64,000 nucleotides of DNA from ZC4RG20 sp963782445 (lineage in GTDB: Bacteria; Pseudomonadota; Gammaproteobacteria; Steroidobacterales; Rariloculaceae), in contig CAWAJM010000002.1 of assembly GCA_963782445.1 (NCBI GenBank), forward strand, positions 442,292 through 506,291, in the 5' to 3' direction. Under the pieces are notes generated by a model. It worked only from the letters and a program-made list of their open reading frames with translations. It was not told where the DNA came from and ran no database searches. The number at the start of each line of letters is the position of its first letter. Position 1 is the stretch's first letter. Both the position numbers and the translations under genes were made by a program. Positions 44,222-54,210 of the stretch are shown piece after piece.

Positions 44222-44895
44222 ACGTGCTGCTGGATCTCGACGGCACCTTGACCGATCCCCGCGAGGGCATCGTCGCCTGCTTTCGGCATACCCTCCGCGT
44301 GCTCGGCCGGCCTGTGCCGCCCGACACCGATCTCGAGCGCTACATCGGGCCGCCGCTTCGCGATGCGCTGCGCGAGCTGCTGCCCGCGGACGCCGCCGCG
44401 GCGGATGTCGAGGCCGCCGTCGACGTGTACCGCGAGCGCTTCGGCAGCGTGGGGCTTTTCGAGAACGTGCCGTTCGACGGCATCCCGCAAAGCCTGGCCG
44501 TGCTCGCAGGCGGCGGTGCGCGCCTCTTCGTCGCGACCTCGAAGCCGCGCGTCTTCGCCGAACGGATTCTCGAGCGCTTCGGCATGGCCGAGCATTTCGA
44601 GGGCGTCTACGGCAGCGAGCTCGACGGGCGCCTGTCCTACAAGGGCGCGCTCATCGCGCACGCGCTCGCCGACGCCGGGCTCGATGCGGCGGAGACGCTC
44701 ATGGTCGGCGACCGCGAGCACGATGCCCTCGGCGCCGCCGCGAACGGCGTCTATCCAGTCGGCGTGCTCTGGGGCTTCGGCTCGCGCGAGGAGCTGCTCG
44801 CGGCCGGCGTCGAGCGCCTCGTCGAGGCGCCGCAGCGGCTCGCGGAGCTCGCCGAGTGGACGCCGGGCGAGCGGGTGCGGCCAACGCCGGCCTGA
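44218..44895 (+). CDS. HAD-superfamily phosphatase (phosphoglycolate phosphatase-like)
   Basis: A 225-residue HAD hydrolase with motif I LLDLDGTLTD at the N-terminus (nucleophile Asp), motif II Thr in FVATSKPR, a Lys near SYKGAL, and motif IV in MVGDREHDALGAAANG. The helical cap (about 15-85) resembles Gph/PgmB-type enzymes. The substrate is not determined: phosphoglycolate is a guess by similarity. It is coupled by ATGA to the small gene upstream. Confidence 0.82.
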   Translation: MNVLLDLDGTLTDPREGIVACFRHTLRVLGRPVPPDTDLERYIGPPLRDALRELLPADAAAADVEAAVDVYRERFGSVGLFENVPFDGIPQSLAVLAGGGARLFVATSKPRVFAERILERFGMAEHFEGVYGSELDGRLSYKGALIAHALADAGLDAAETLMVGDREHDALGAAANGVYPVGVLWGFGSREELLAAGVERLVEAPQRLAELAEWTPGERVRPTPA

Positions 44896-45083
44896 GCGCC
44901 GCGCGGCCGGTGCATTCGCGGCGAGATCCGCTATTTGTTGGCGCGCGGCGCCATGACTTCGCCTTCGGCCACGCTGGGCCGTTTCTCCAACAGACTGATA
45001 AATAAAAGTATTCCGGCTTGGCACGCTATTGGCATTGGCAAAGGCGCAAAACCATAAACCCTGACCACTGTCGGGAGCGACCC

Positions 45084-45404
45084 ATGAGAATCCTCTGCGT
45101 GCTGATCGTCATCGCCGCCGTCTGGCTCGGCTTCGTCGTGCTCGTGCCGCTGCTTGGCGCCGCGCTGGCGATCGCCATCCCGCTCGGCGGCTTCGTCGTC
45201 TGGCTGCTGCCGATCCTGATCATCGCGGCTTCGGACCGAACTTCCGGCCCGGAGAAGCTGCTCTGGATTCTGGCGATCGTTTTCCTGTCGTGGTTCGCGT
45301 GGATCTTCTACTTCCTGTTCGCGCCGATTGCGGGCCGCCGCCGCGAGCGCGCGTATCCCGAGGACCGCGAATACCGGTCCTATCGTTCTTATCGGTCCTA
45401 CTGA
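45084..45404 (+). CDS. Small membrane protein with PLDc_N-like domain
   Basis: A 106-residue protein with three hydrophobic helices. The last, LLWILAIVFLSWFAWIFYFL, matches the two-helix PLDc_N (cardiolipin synthase N-terminal) pattern without a catalytic domain. The C-terminus has a YRSYRSYRSY repeat. ATG 45084 follows GGGAGCG; a longer frame from 45018 is less likely. It is followed 13 nt later by another small membrane protein. Confidence 0.7.
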   Translation: MRILCVLIVIAAVWLGFVVLVPLLGAALAIAIPLGGFVVWLLPILIIAASDRTSGPEKLLWILAIVFLSWFAWIFYFLFAPIAGRRRERAYPEDREYRSYRSYRSY

Positions 45405-45416
45405 GCGAGGCATTCG

Positions 45417-45782
45417 ATGAAGGAAGGCAGATCCGCCCAGCGCGGTCTCGGGAAGCTCGCCGCGTTGGTCGTCATTCTCGTGTGCCTCGTGCTCGGCGTC
45501 CTCGGGCTCGTGCTGCCGATCGCGCCCGGCCTGATCTTTCTGCTCGCCGCCGCGGTCTTGGCCGCGCGGACGTTTCCGTGCGCCGACGGCTGGTTGCGCA
45601 GAAGCCGGACGATAGGCAGTTACCTCGACAAGACCGACCCCTTCCTCGAGTTGCCGCTGGCCGACAAGCTCAAGGTGGCCGCGTTGATCTGTCTCAAGGG
45701 GCTCGCCGACAGCCTCGCGATGGCCGCGGCCTGCGCGGCGAAACTCTACGCCCGCGTGACGGCCAGGCGCGGGCGCGCGTAA
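45417..45782 (+). CDS. DUF454 (YbaN-like) inner membrane protein
   Basis: A 121-residue protein with two hydrophobic segments. The motif LGVLGLVLPIAPGLIFLLAAAVLAAR resembles DUF454, here with a shifted PIAPG in place of the usual PLLPTTPF. It has conserved-type charges afterwards (DGWLRRSRTIGSYLDKTDPF). The function is unknown. It is probably co-transcribed with the preceding small membrane protein. Confidence 0.65.
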   Translation: MKEGRSAQRGLGKLAALVVILVCLVLGVLGLVLPIAPGLIFLLAAAVLAARTFPCADGWLRRSRTIGSYLDKTDPFLELPLADKLKVAALICLKGLADSLAMAAACAAKLYARVTARRGRA

Positions 45783-45858
45783 CGCGGGGCACGCGCCGGC
45801 CGGCCGGGGCGCAGCGGCCGGCTTGCGATCGCGCGCCGCGCGCGTACAGTCGGAGCCG

Positions 45859-47022
45859 ATGGAAGGCCGCATCTTCTCTATCGGTTATCAGGAACGAAGC
45901 CTCGCCGAATTCCTCGGGATACTGACGGCCCATTCCGTGGACCTGCTCGTCGACGTCCGCGAGACGCCATGGAGCCGCCGGCGAGAGTATGCCAAGACCG
46001 CGTTGGCCCTGGCGTTGCGCGAGACCGGCGTGGACTACGTCCATGCCCGCTTTGCAGGCAACCCGCAGGCGATTCGGCGCCGGGCGCAAAGTCACGAGGC
46101 GTGCCTGAAAGCCTACGCGGAGCACCTGGCCCGAAACCCGGCGATTCTCGACGCGCTCGACCGCGAGATCGGCGCCCGCCTGCGGGCGGGCCGGAATGTC
46201 TGTCTGCTCTGCTACGAGCGTCATCCCGACGACTGCCACCGCAAGGTTCTCATCGAGGCGTGGGCCGCCGCTCGCGCCTCGGCGCCGGAACGTCGTTCAC
46301 TTGGCGCCCGACGGCGCGCGGCGTCTGAGCGAACCGATGCCAGGCGGCGAAAACGGCCAGCAGAAGACATGAGTGCATCGGCAGAACAGGCGCCGGAAGC
46401 GGCGGACCCGAGCCGCGGCGCCTTGCATCCGATGCTCGGCCGCCGCATCCATATCGTCGGTCACAGCGGCTGCGGCAAGAGCACTCTGGCCGCGCGTCTC
46501 GCGCACGCCCTCGGCCTCCCTTTGGTCGAGCTCGATGCGCTGAACTGGGAACCGGACTGGGTCGGGCTCAACGACGTGAACCCCGAAGAGTTCGAGCGCC
46601 GGATCGGCCACGCCACGCGGGGCGATGCGTGGATCGTCGCGGGCTCCTATGCGAGATTCGCGCAACGCGTCTTCTGGCCGAGATTGGAGACGGTCGTCTG
46701 GCTCGACCTGCCGCTGCCGTTGCTGCTCGGGCGAGTGCTTCGGCGCTCGTGGCGGCGCTGGCGGACTCGGGAGCTGCTCTGGGGCACCAACTACGAGCGG
46801 TTCTGGCCGCAGTGGAAAGTCTGGCGGAAAGAAGACTCTCTGGTCTGGTGGGTCGTCGTGCAGGGGCGGCCGAAACGCCGCCGGATACTGAGCTATATGC
46901 TGGAGCCGAAGTGGGCACACATCCGTTTCGTCCGGCTCACGAGTCGGGCGGAGATCGAGCGGTTCGCCGCGGCGGTCGAGGCCGAGGCGGGCCGCGACGA
47001 TGCGCTCTGCGTCGACGCGTAG
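45859..47022 (+). CDS. DUF488 domain fused to a P-loop kinase (adenylate-kinase-like)
   Basis: A 387-residue protein with two unrelated domains in one frame. Residues about 1-135 are DUF488 (FSIGYQERSLAEFLG, VDVRETPWSR, and a C-terminal CYERHPDDCHRKVL cysteine/His motif). Residues about 193-385 are a small P-loop NTPase of the FlaR/topology-modulation adenylate-kinase type (GHSGCGKSTLAARLA at about 201). A roughly 57-residue Arg/Ala-rich linker joins them. ATG 45859 is preceded by CGGAG. An internal ATG at 46371 could start the second part alone. See findings. Confidence 0.72.
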   Translation: MEGRIFSIGYQERSLAEFLGILTAHSVDLLVDVRETPWSRRREYAKTALALALRETGVDYVHARFAGNPQAIRRRAQSHEACLKAYAEHLARNPAILDALDREIGARLRAGRNVCLLCYERHPDDCHRKVLIEAWAAARASAPERRSLGARRRAASERTDARRRKRPAEDMSASAEQAPEAADPSRGALHPMLGRRIHIVGHSGCGKSTLAARLAHALGLPLVELDALNWEPDWVGLNDVNPEEFERRIGHATRGDAWIVAGSYARFAQRVFWPRLETVVWLDLPLPLLLGRVLRRSWRRWRTRELLWGTNYERFWPQWKVWRKEDSLVWWVVVQGRPKRRRILSYMLEPKWAHIRFVRLTSRAEIERFAAAVEAEAGRDDALCVDA

Positions 47023-47052
47023 ACTCGACCGCAGTCCAGGGGAAGAACGCGG

Positions 47053-47613
47053 ATGCCGAATGAGGTCGAACCCAAGATCATTCACAACAGGACGCCGGAA
47101 TCGGCGGCCATGCTGGCAAACGTCAAACGAGCGATGGCCATCACCGCCAAACTCAATCGTTTGACGTTCAACGATGCGGAACAAGTTCGCGTCCTGTTCA
47201 GCGAGCTCATCGGCAGGAAGGTGGACGACAGCTTCCTGCTGATCCCGCCGTTCTACACCGCAGGCGGCGACGAGATCCGCGTCGGGCGCAACGTCTTCGT
47301 GAACCAGAACTGCACTTTCTACGACCTTGGCGGCCTCGACATCGCGGACGACGTGATGGTGGGGCCCAACGTGAACATCATTACGGCGGGCCATCCCCTC
47401 GAACCTTCGCAGCGCCGCAGCACGACCATCGGTAAGCCCATCGCGATCGAGAGAAACGTGTGGATCGCGGCCGGCGCCACGATCATCGGCGGCGTCACCG
47501 TCGGCGAAAACTCGGTCGTCGCTGCGGGTGCCGTCGTTACGAAGGACGTTCCCCCTGATGTGCTGGTCGGCGGCAATCCGGCTCGCGTCATTCGTTCGAT
47601 CGGCGACGGCTAG
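47053..47613 (+). CDS. Hexapeptide-repeat O-acetyltransferase (LacA/Maa type)
   Basis: A 186-residue left-handed beta-helix acetyltransferase. Hexapeptide repeats begin around NVFVNQNCTFYDLGGLDIADDV, the catalytic His lies in ITAGHPLEPSQRR, and the end is GGNPARVIRSI. It resembles galactoside, maltose and NodL acetyltransferases. The sugar acceptor is unknown. It is 30 nt after the DUF488-kinase gene and convergent with the dehydrogenase gene. Confidence 0.88.
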   Translation: MPNEVEPKIIHNRTPESAAMLANVKRAMAITAKLNRLTFNDAEQVRVLFSELIGRKVDDSFLLIPPFYTAGGDEIRVGRNVFVNQNCTFYDLGGLDIADDVMVGPNVNIITAGHPLEPSQRRSTTIGKPIAIERNVWIAAGATIIGGVTVGENSVVAAGAVVTKDVPPDVLVGGNPARVIRSIGDG

Positions 47614-47619
47614 CGACGC

Positions 47620-48834
47620 TCACGGCGCCGCCTCTATCCGCAGCACACCGCCGTCTTTGGGATCGTCGGTCAACAAGTAGAGCAATCCGTCGGGACCCTG
47701 GCGCACGTCGCGAATGCGCTGATGCAGATCGACGAGCAACGGTTCGCGGCGCAGCTCCTGCATGTTCTCGTTGAATAGGATCCGCTGCAGCTGGCCCGTG
47801 CCCGGGATTTCGCCGTAACGCATCCCGCCCACGAACACGTCGCCCTTCCATTTCGGCAGCCGGTCGCCCGTATAGAACGCGAGACCCAACGTCGAGATCG
47901 ACGGCGTCCAGTACACCACGGGATCGACGAAGCCCTCTTTCTGGAAGTACTTCGCTTGCCATGGACCGGGATAGCTGCGTCCGAGGCTCACGATCGGCCA
48001 GCCGTAGTTCGCACCCGGCCTCAGGACGTTGAGCTCGTCGCCGCCGTTCGGGCCCATTTCCAATTCCCAGATTCGGCCGGTCGACGGATTGACCGCCAAT
48101 CCCAAGGGGCTGCGGTGCCCAAGCGTGTAGATTTCCGGTCTGTAGCCGGGCTTGCCGACGAAGGGGTTGTCGTTGGGTACCGTGCCGTCGTCCCGCAGAC
48201 GCAGAATCTTGCCGGCCAGGCTGTTCGGGTCCTGTGCTTTCTCCGCAATCCGGTCGCCGGCGGGGGTGCTGACGTAAAGCATCCCGTCGGCCCCGAAGCA
48301 CAGCCTGGCATTGCCGCTGGTGCCGTCGTCGGCAACAAAAATGTCGTGCACGTCGGTCAGCGCTTTGCCGTTCCACGTGCCGCGGGCGACGGCGAGCTGA
48401 GCGCCGTCCGCGCCCTGCGGCTTGTCGTAGCTGAGGTAGACGTAGTGGTTCTCGGCAAACTGGGGGTGCAGAGCCACCTCGAACAGCCCTGAAAGAAAGC
48501 CGACATGAACCGCCGGCACGCCGGCCACGGGCGCAGGTTCGAGCTTGCCGTCCCGGATGATACGCAGACGGCCCGGCCGCTCGGTGACGAGCATCGAGCC
48601 GCCGGGCAAGAAAGCCAAGCTCCAGGGATTCGCAAAGCCTCTCGCCACGACGACGACCCGGATGTCCTGGCCCTCGGCGGTGTGATAGGTGACGGGGTGA
48701 GCGGGCAACGGCGGTATCTTGAGCCCGGTCGGGGCGACAGGCGTGCCGTTCCTGAAGGGGACGCTTTGCTGGGCCGAGAGCGGCAGTGCGTAAGCGAGTG
48801 CGCACAGGGCGGTGAACCGAAGAGTCAAATGCAT
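47620..48834 (-). CDS. PQQ-dependent sugar dehydrogenase (YliI/Asd type)
   Basis: A secreted soluble aldose dehydrogenase-type beta-propeller of 404 residues with a signal peptide ending near PLSAQQ. Typical segments include NPWSLAFLPGGSMLVTERPGRL, GLFEVALHPQF, IYTLGHRSPLGLAVNP, the Ca/PQQ-site block MGPNGGDELNVL, and ANYGWPIVSLG. It oxidises sugars in the periplasm when PQQ is supplied. It is the last clearly chromosomal-type gene before the Rhs region. Confidence 0.9.
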   Translation of the reverse strand: MHLTLRFTALCALAYALPLSAQQSVPFRNGTPVAPTGLKIPPLPAHPVTYHTAEGQDIRVVVVARGFANPWSLAFLPGGSMLVTERPGRLRIIRDGKLEPAPVAGVPAVHVGFLSGLFEVALHPQFAENHYVYLSYDKPQGADGAQLAVARGTWNGKALTDVHDIFVADDGTSGNARLCFGADGMLYVSTPAGDRIAEKAQDPNSLAGKILRLRDDGTVPNDNPFVGKPGYRPEIYTLGHRSPLGLAVNPSTGRIWELEMGPNGGDELNVLRPGANYGWPIVSLGRSYPGPWQAKYFQKEGFVDPVVYWTPSISTLGLAFYTGDRLPKWKGDVFVGGMRYGEIPGTGQLQRILFNENMQELRREPLLVDLHQRIRDVRQGPDGLLYLLTDDPKDGGVLRIEAAP

Positions 48835-49011
48835 AGCTTATTCCTCCCATGTGGGCGTGAGCCGGCACGCCGGCGTGCCGCCCGAGGCCTGCTCCAAAAG
48901 AACCGGCGCGGCATCGAAGGCCACCGCACGACTGTGCTGGACAGCGGTGCGACAGCGTTGTCGAGAATCGCGCCTAGTTGCTCACGGACGGAGTGGGCCA
49001 AGACCCGCCCC

Positions 49012-49386
49012 TCAGTCCGCCGCCCAGAGGTCTACGATATTCGAACCACTGAATTCTATATGCCAGCCAAAGTCTGGCCAATCGTCGCGCTCGACGATCA
49101 GAGTCCATGCCCTTGGATCACTGGCTCCTTCGCAAATCCAAATTCGTGGATTGATGATGTGGGCAGTATGGTCGCGGCGCGCGCCTCGCTCATATTCGGC
49201 CAGGGCCAGTTCGGCCCTACGGACTATTGCCGGGAAATCCGACAGTATTTCGTCGAGCAACGCTTTTGCAGATGCGCTCGGTTCCGTCGTGCCGATGTCT
49301 TCGAAGTCGATGTCAGCGCGGAGCTGCCTGCCGAGAAATGTACCTCTGGCGACAGGCACGTCGCGCGTCCACACTGCAGCGCTCAT
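49012..49386 (-). CDS. Hypothetical protein, possible Rhs-associated immunity protein
   Basis: A 124-residue acidic cytosolic protein with no signal peptide; the end reads WTLIVERDDWPDFGWHIEFSGSNIVDLW. I recognise no named domain. It is tandem with the next gene on the minus strand, at the edge of a decayed Rhs toxin locus, and its lower GC differs from the core genes. Small acidic proteins in such places are often immunity proteins. The role is inference. Confidence 0.5.
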   Translation of the reverse strand: MSAAVWTRDVPVARGTFLGRQLRADIDFEDIGTTEPSASAKALLDEILSDFPAIVRRAELALAEYERGARRDHTAHIINPRIWICEGASDPRAWTLIVERDDWPDFGWHIEFSGSNIVDLWAAD

Positions 49387-49453
49387 TTTGCCATTCTCCG
49401 GTTAGAATCACTCGGCCGCTTGGGTAGACTTCTCCCGATAGGATTGCGTCTAT

Positions 49454-49981
49454 CTACACCAGTCCGTCTGGATCATCGGGATTGACAGCCGAGAACCTCA
49501 GGCCTCTGAGACCGCGGTTTTCGATCGCTTCCTTGAGCCCGACACCGCAGAAGACATTGAGGTGCACGGGACCGACTCGGAATGCGTCGCGGTCACTGGT
49601 ATCCCAAATCTCAGTCCGCTGGATGCGCCGAACGACGTTATATATTTGGATTCCGTGACCATCGCATTGGCCTCTAAGTACCTCAGCCGCGTCGCCCAAG
49701 AGAGGCCCCAAAACCTTGGCGCCTCTCTCGTTTGTGGCAGAGATTAGGCCCGTCATTGTCGCAAAGTCGCCAAGGCCGCCCGGGTGCCTTTCGAGATCTG
49801 CGTCCATCCGGGTGAAATTCCAGCTGTTGTTCCAATGTTCGTCGCGAAGACGGGTGCCCCGAGTGGCTTCGCCAAACGCTAAGAATTTCCGCTTCCACTC
49901 CTCGTAGTTCTCATCCGCTATTCGGAGGTGCTCGTATAAGTTATCCTGACGGACGCGGTAGATGAATACATTCCTTAGCAC
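49454..49981 (-). CDS. Imm11-like (DUF1629) immunity-type protein
   Basis: A 175-residue protein. The middle GPLLGDAAEVLRGQCDGHGIQIYNVV and the end VGLKEAIENRGLRGLRFSAVNPDD resemble DUF1629/Imm11-type immunity proteins, which guard against secreted polymorphic toxins. The start is GTG 49981. It is 67 nt before the 124-residue gene, in the same direction, and divergent from the Rhs remnant that starts about 90 nt away. The assignment rests on pattern memory only. Confidence 0.45.
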   Translation of the reverse strand: MLRNVFIYRVRQDNLYEHLRIADENYEEWKRKFLAFGEATRGTRLRDEHWNNSWNFTRMDADLERHPGGLGDFATMTGLISATNERGAKVLGPLLGDAAEVLRGQCDGHGIQIYNVVRRIQRTEIWDTSDRDAFRVGPVHLNVFCGVGLKEAIENRGLRGLRFSAVNPDDPDGLV

Positions 49982-50068
49982 TTGAAGTGACCTGTTTGTT
50001 GATTCGCGCCGAACATTGATCCTCGTTTTGCAGTCGTCTCCGGCCCGCGGAATGTCCTTTAGGTTGTA

Positions 50069-52826
50069 ATGGAAAGGCCGGCTTCCCGCAGCGGCGGGTC
50101 ACGGTTCTATGCAAATGTACCCAAAAAAATGGTGCAAATTTCAGCGCAAATCAACAGCCAGTGCGGCCAGATCGCGAGCATCACGAACGCCGCAGGCCAC
50201 GTCTGGACGTTCGATACGTACAACGCGAACGGTCAAGTCACGCACATTACGCTGCCGAACACGAGCACAATCACGTTCGCATACGATCCCCGAGAGCGGC
50301 TGATCAGTAAGCAGGAGTCAGGGGGTGGAACGACTCGGACGACCACTTATGACTATTACGCCAATGGGCTGCTGAAGCGAATCACGAAGCCGAACGGAGC
50401 GTACCTGAACTACACGTACAACGACGCGCGCCTGTTGACATAGGTTGCGGACAATGACGGCAACACGATCACCTACGGCTACGACCTCGCCGGAAACCGG
50501 ACCAGTGAAGACATCAAAGACGCTTCTCTGAATCTCAAGAAGACGGCGAGCTACGCGTACGACGCCTCTAATCACCTCTCGTCGATCACCGAACCTGGTT
50601 CGCTCACGAGCCTGACGTTCGATCCTCTTGGCAACCTGACCCACGAGACCGATCCCAACTCGCACGACATCGACTACACATACGACTCGCTCGACCGGCT
50701 AACGCAGGTGCTCGACGCGCTGAACCATACGACGAACGAGGGCCACGACGTCCGAGATAACGTCACGTCCGTCGCGGCTCCTAACGGCGCCACCACGGAC
50801 TACGTCTACGACGACCTCGGTAACCTTCTCTCTGAGACGAGCCCGGATCGCGGGGTGACGACCTACACCTACGACCAGGCGGGCAACATACTGACCCGGA
50901 CCGACGCAAACGGTATCACCGCGACGTTTACGTACGACGCCCTGAACCGCGTCACGTCGATCTCGTATCCCGACGCGAGTCTTAACGTCACATTCGCCTA
51001 TGACGAGGGCACGAGCCAGAAGGGTTACCTGACGACGATGACAGATGCACACCGCCGGCACGACGACCTACGGTTACGATGCTTTCGGCAATCTGACACA
51101 AGAGACGCAGAACATCGACGGACACGCCTATGTGACGGGATATAGCTACGATAACGCAGACCTGCTGCAGTCGATGACCTATCCGTCGGGCCGCACGGTG
51201 ACGTACACGCGCAACGCACTCGGACAGAGCTCTGCAGTCGATTCGACGTATAGCGGCACAACGGCCCCAGTGGTTCAAAGTGTGACGTACGAACCCTTTG
51301 GTCCGCTGGCGGGGCTCACCTTCGGTAATGGCCTGGTGATGAGTCGCACGTTTGACCAGCAGTACCGGATGATGGGTCAGACGACGGGCGCCGTCCAAAG
51401 CCTATCGTTCACGCTCGATGCGGCGGGCAATATCGATGCCATTACCGATAACGTAAACGCGTCCCTGAATCAGAGCTTCACCCAGGATGCGCTCGACCGC
51501 ATCGACCATGAAAGCGGTGCCTACGGAACGGATAATTACACGTACGATGAAGTCGGCAACCGTCTGACGCGATCGGGGGCGTCGCCGCAGACGCTCACCT
51601 ATGCACCGAACTCGAACCGGCTTGCCACGCACGATGGCGACAATGTCACGATTGATCCGGCCGGGAACCTTACGGCTGATCCGGCGGAGAATGTTTCCTT
51701 CACCTATGGTGACAACAATCGCATGCTGGGGGCCTATGTAGGCGGAGTGCTTCAGGCAACGTACGTCTACAACGGCCAGGGGCAACGCGTAAAGAAGGTC
51801 GAGACCACCGGCGCACAGCGGACGTTCATGTTTCACTACGGACCAAATGACGAGCTCGTAGGCGAAACCGTCTATGACAGCACGGGCGCGAAGATACAGG
51901 AGCGAGACTACGTCTGGCTGGACAGCTTGCCGGTTGCGCAATCGGAGAGAGAGTTCTCTGGATCGACAATTACAGGCAGCAGCTTCGTCTATATCCACGC
52001 GGATCAGCTGAACACGCCGCGACTGGCAACCGATAGCACCGGAACTGTCGTATGGCGCTGGGACAGCGATGCGTTTGGCGTGGGGGATGCTAATACTGAT
52101 CCGGACGGCGATGGAAATGTGACCGATGTCAGGCTCAGATTCCCGGGCCAGTACCTGGACGAGGAGACGGGGCTCGCTTACAACTACTTCAGGGACTACG
52201 ACGCGGTTACCGGGAGATACGTGGAGACCGATCCACTCGGGCTAGCAGGCGGGATAAATCCGTACGCCTATGCCGAAGGCAATCCGCTCGCGTACGGCGA
52301 TCCTTACGGTCTGTGGGCGATCGGCGATCCGCTGCCAGACTGGATCGCGGATCCACTCGTCGGACTGGGCGACGGCGCGAGTTTCGGTTTGACCGCGCGT
52401 TACCGAGCATGGCGCGACTACGGAACCGTTGATACGTGCTCACCACTCTACCGCGCCGCGGACTTCCTGGGAGCCAACCTACTTCCGATAGGCCGCCTGG
52501 GATATTTTGCCCGAGTGAAGTCCTTACCTCGGTTCGCGGGGACTCTAGAGAGCGCTCTGGCTCGCAGCTCAGTGCGCAATGCAATAAAGCTCGAATATAG
52601 GGGCGGCCAGCTGTTTGGTGGACGAGTTGCCCGCGCGATGGGCTACCTGCTTGGTAACCCGATGAGCGAAGCTCAAGTCGTTGCGAGGTACGGAGAGAAC
52701 GCGGCCCTGATTGCGCAGAAGGCGGCAAAGACAAATGGCTTGTTCAACTCCGCGGCCGCCTTGGCGACAGCTTATCAAGTAAACAGACAGGTCGAGGCAT
52801 CCAATGATTGCGCCTGCCAGCGATAA
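50069..52826 (+). pseudogene. Rhs/YD-repeat protein with C-terminal toxin tip, degraded
   Basis: The sequence carries many YD repeats (TYDYYANGLLKRITKPNG, TYDSLDRLTQ and similar) and the Rhs core end PGQYLDEETGLAYNYFRDYD, then a variable tip (about 52320-52826). It is broken three ways: no N-terminal part of a normal Rhs (over 1,200 residues), an in-frame TAG at 50441 inside a YD repeat, and a frameshift near 51047. The final frame from 51045 is intact for 593 residues. The tip domain is not recognised. The immunity candidate overlaps its end by 23 nt. Confidence 0.85.
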
Positions 52827-53346
52827 TCAACCCGACTCAGCAAATGCGGTGCCCGCCGAGTGGCCGCTCTTTGTTGCCGATTACTATGATTCCGACAAAG
52901 TATATGTGTTGAGTCGGCCAGGGGCCGCCCCGCAACCAGTACCAGCCAAATCCTCCCCAGAAGGTGAGGAGCGCGTGATTGGCGGATTGGCGTGCTATGT
53001 AAGGGCGAAGGGAAGGCAAGAACGGCAGTTCGCAGCAGTCTACTCGAACATGCAGTGGCAGAAAGGTAGCCACGCAGGGCCTAGTTTTCGATCGGATTGT
53101 CGGTTTCAGTTTGGTTCGGAGTTGTTCGACTTGTCCGATCCAAACATTAAGGTGACATGGACTAACGGGTTCTTTCGTCGGCGATTTGTGCTTGCTCGGC
53201 AAGGGGAGAGAGTCCTGGATATTTACTATCGTCGGCCATGGAAGCACGAGTTAATGCGCGGCAATCGGGATTCGGATTTGCATGGGGCCGATGACTTCTT
53301 CGCGTATGCGGCCTGGGTCGTCGGAGATGCAAAGCGGAAGCTCTAG
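52804..53346 (+). CDS. Candidate immunity protein for the first Rhs tip
   Basis: A 180-residue cytosolic protein with no family I recognise; it contains VLSRPGAAPQPVPAKS and ends HGADDFFAYAAWVVGDAKRKL. It overlaps the 3' end of the toxin tip by 23 nt, the classic place for a cognate immunity gene. Composition is lower in GC than the chromosome. Its stop is directly followed, in the same frame, by the second Rhs tip sequence, marking a recombination junction. Confidence 0.55.
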   Translation: MIAPASDNQPDSANAVPAEWPLFVADYYDSDKVYVLSRPGAAPQPVPAKSSPEGEERVIGGLACYVRAKGRQERQFAAVYSNMQWQKGSHAGPSFRSDCRFQFGSELFDLSDPNIKVTWTNGFFRRRFVLARQGERVLDIYYRRPWKHELMRGNRDSDLHGADDFFAYAAWVVGDAKRKL

Positions 53347-53352
53347 AAGGCG

Positions 53353-54204
53353 TTGGTCTACAACTACTTCAGGGGCTATGGCCCCGCGCTCGGTCGCTAC
53401 GTGCAGCCGGATCCCATCGGACTAGGGGGTCGTTTGAATCTCCACCTGTACGCGAACGGGAATTCGATGCCACGTCTCAGAGAGTTGCCGATTCTTCTCC
53501 CCAAGGAGCTCTTAGGACATGGGCGCATCGTAATACTGCCGGGCCAGTATCTGGACGAAGAGACCGGGCTCGCATACAACTACTACCGTGATTACGATCC
53601 AGCTGTAGGGCGGTACGTCCAGAGCGATCCGATTGGGCTCAACGGTGGGTTAAATCCCTACCTGTACGCGAACGGAAACCCTCTGGCCTACGCCGATCCT
53701 TACGGCTTATGGGCGATCGGCGATCCCTTGCCACAAGGTGTTGTTGATGCAGTGACAGGATTCGGTGACGGTGTGTCGCGAGCTCTTACGCTCGGATTCT
53801 ATTCGACCAGTGATTATCGCGAGTGGCGCGGAATAGACGGAGGGGTCGATTCGTGTTCAGCATGGTACAAAGGAGGAAGCTACACCGGATACGCGTGGGG
53901 CGCTGGAACATTCTGGACGGCGGGTTTGTACGGCGGTGCGAATTCCGTGTTTTGGTCTGGCGCCGGCAACCTGCAACGAGCGGCTAACCTCGGACGATCC
54001 CTTGAATCGACGCCCATCGGCTGGGTAATGAATCGATTCGGAGAGAGAGTTCCATATTGGATGTGGAAAGCCGCATCGGCGACCTACGCAGGTAATGTGC
54101 GGGGAACGGCAATTAAGGTGGGGGCTCAGGCCGGAAATCTTTGGCGGGCGATCGAGGCTCCGATTTTGAATTGGCGAAATATACCGATCGTTGTTGTGCC
54201 GTGA
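53353..54204 (+). pseudogene. Orphan Rhs C-terminal tip 2 (no start, no core)
   Basis: The open frame begins with the Rhs end motif VYNYFRGYGPALGRYVQPDPIG, then after a 30-residue non-Rhs insert repeats the motif (PGQYLDEETGLAYNYYRDYD). The linker DPYGLWAIGDPLP is nearly identical to tip 1, and a new tip domain follows. There is no believable start codon or signal, so it is a displaced cassette, expressed only if recombined onto a full Rhs core. The tip domain is unrecognised. The next gene is its likely immunity partner. Confidence 0.75.
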
Positions 54205-54210
54205 CCTGAT

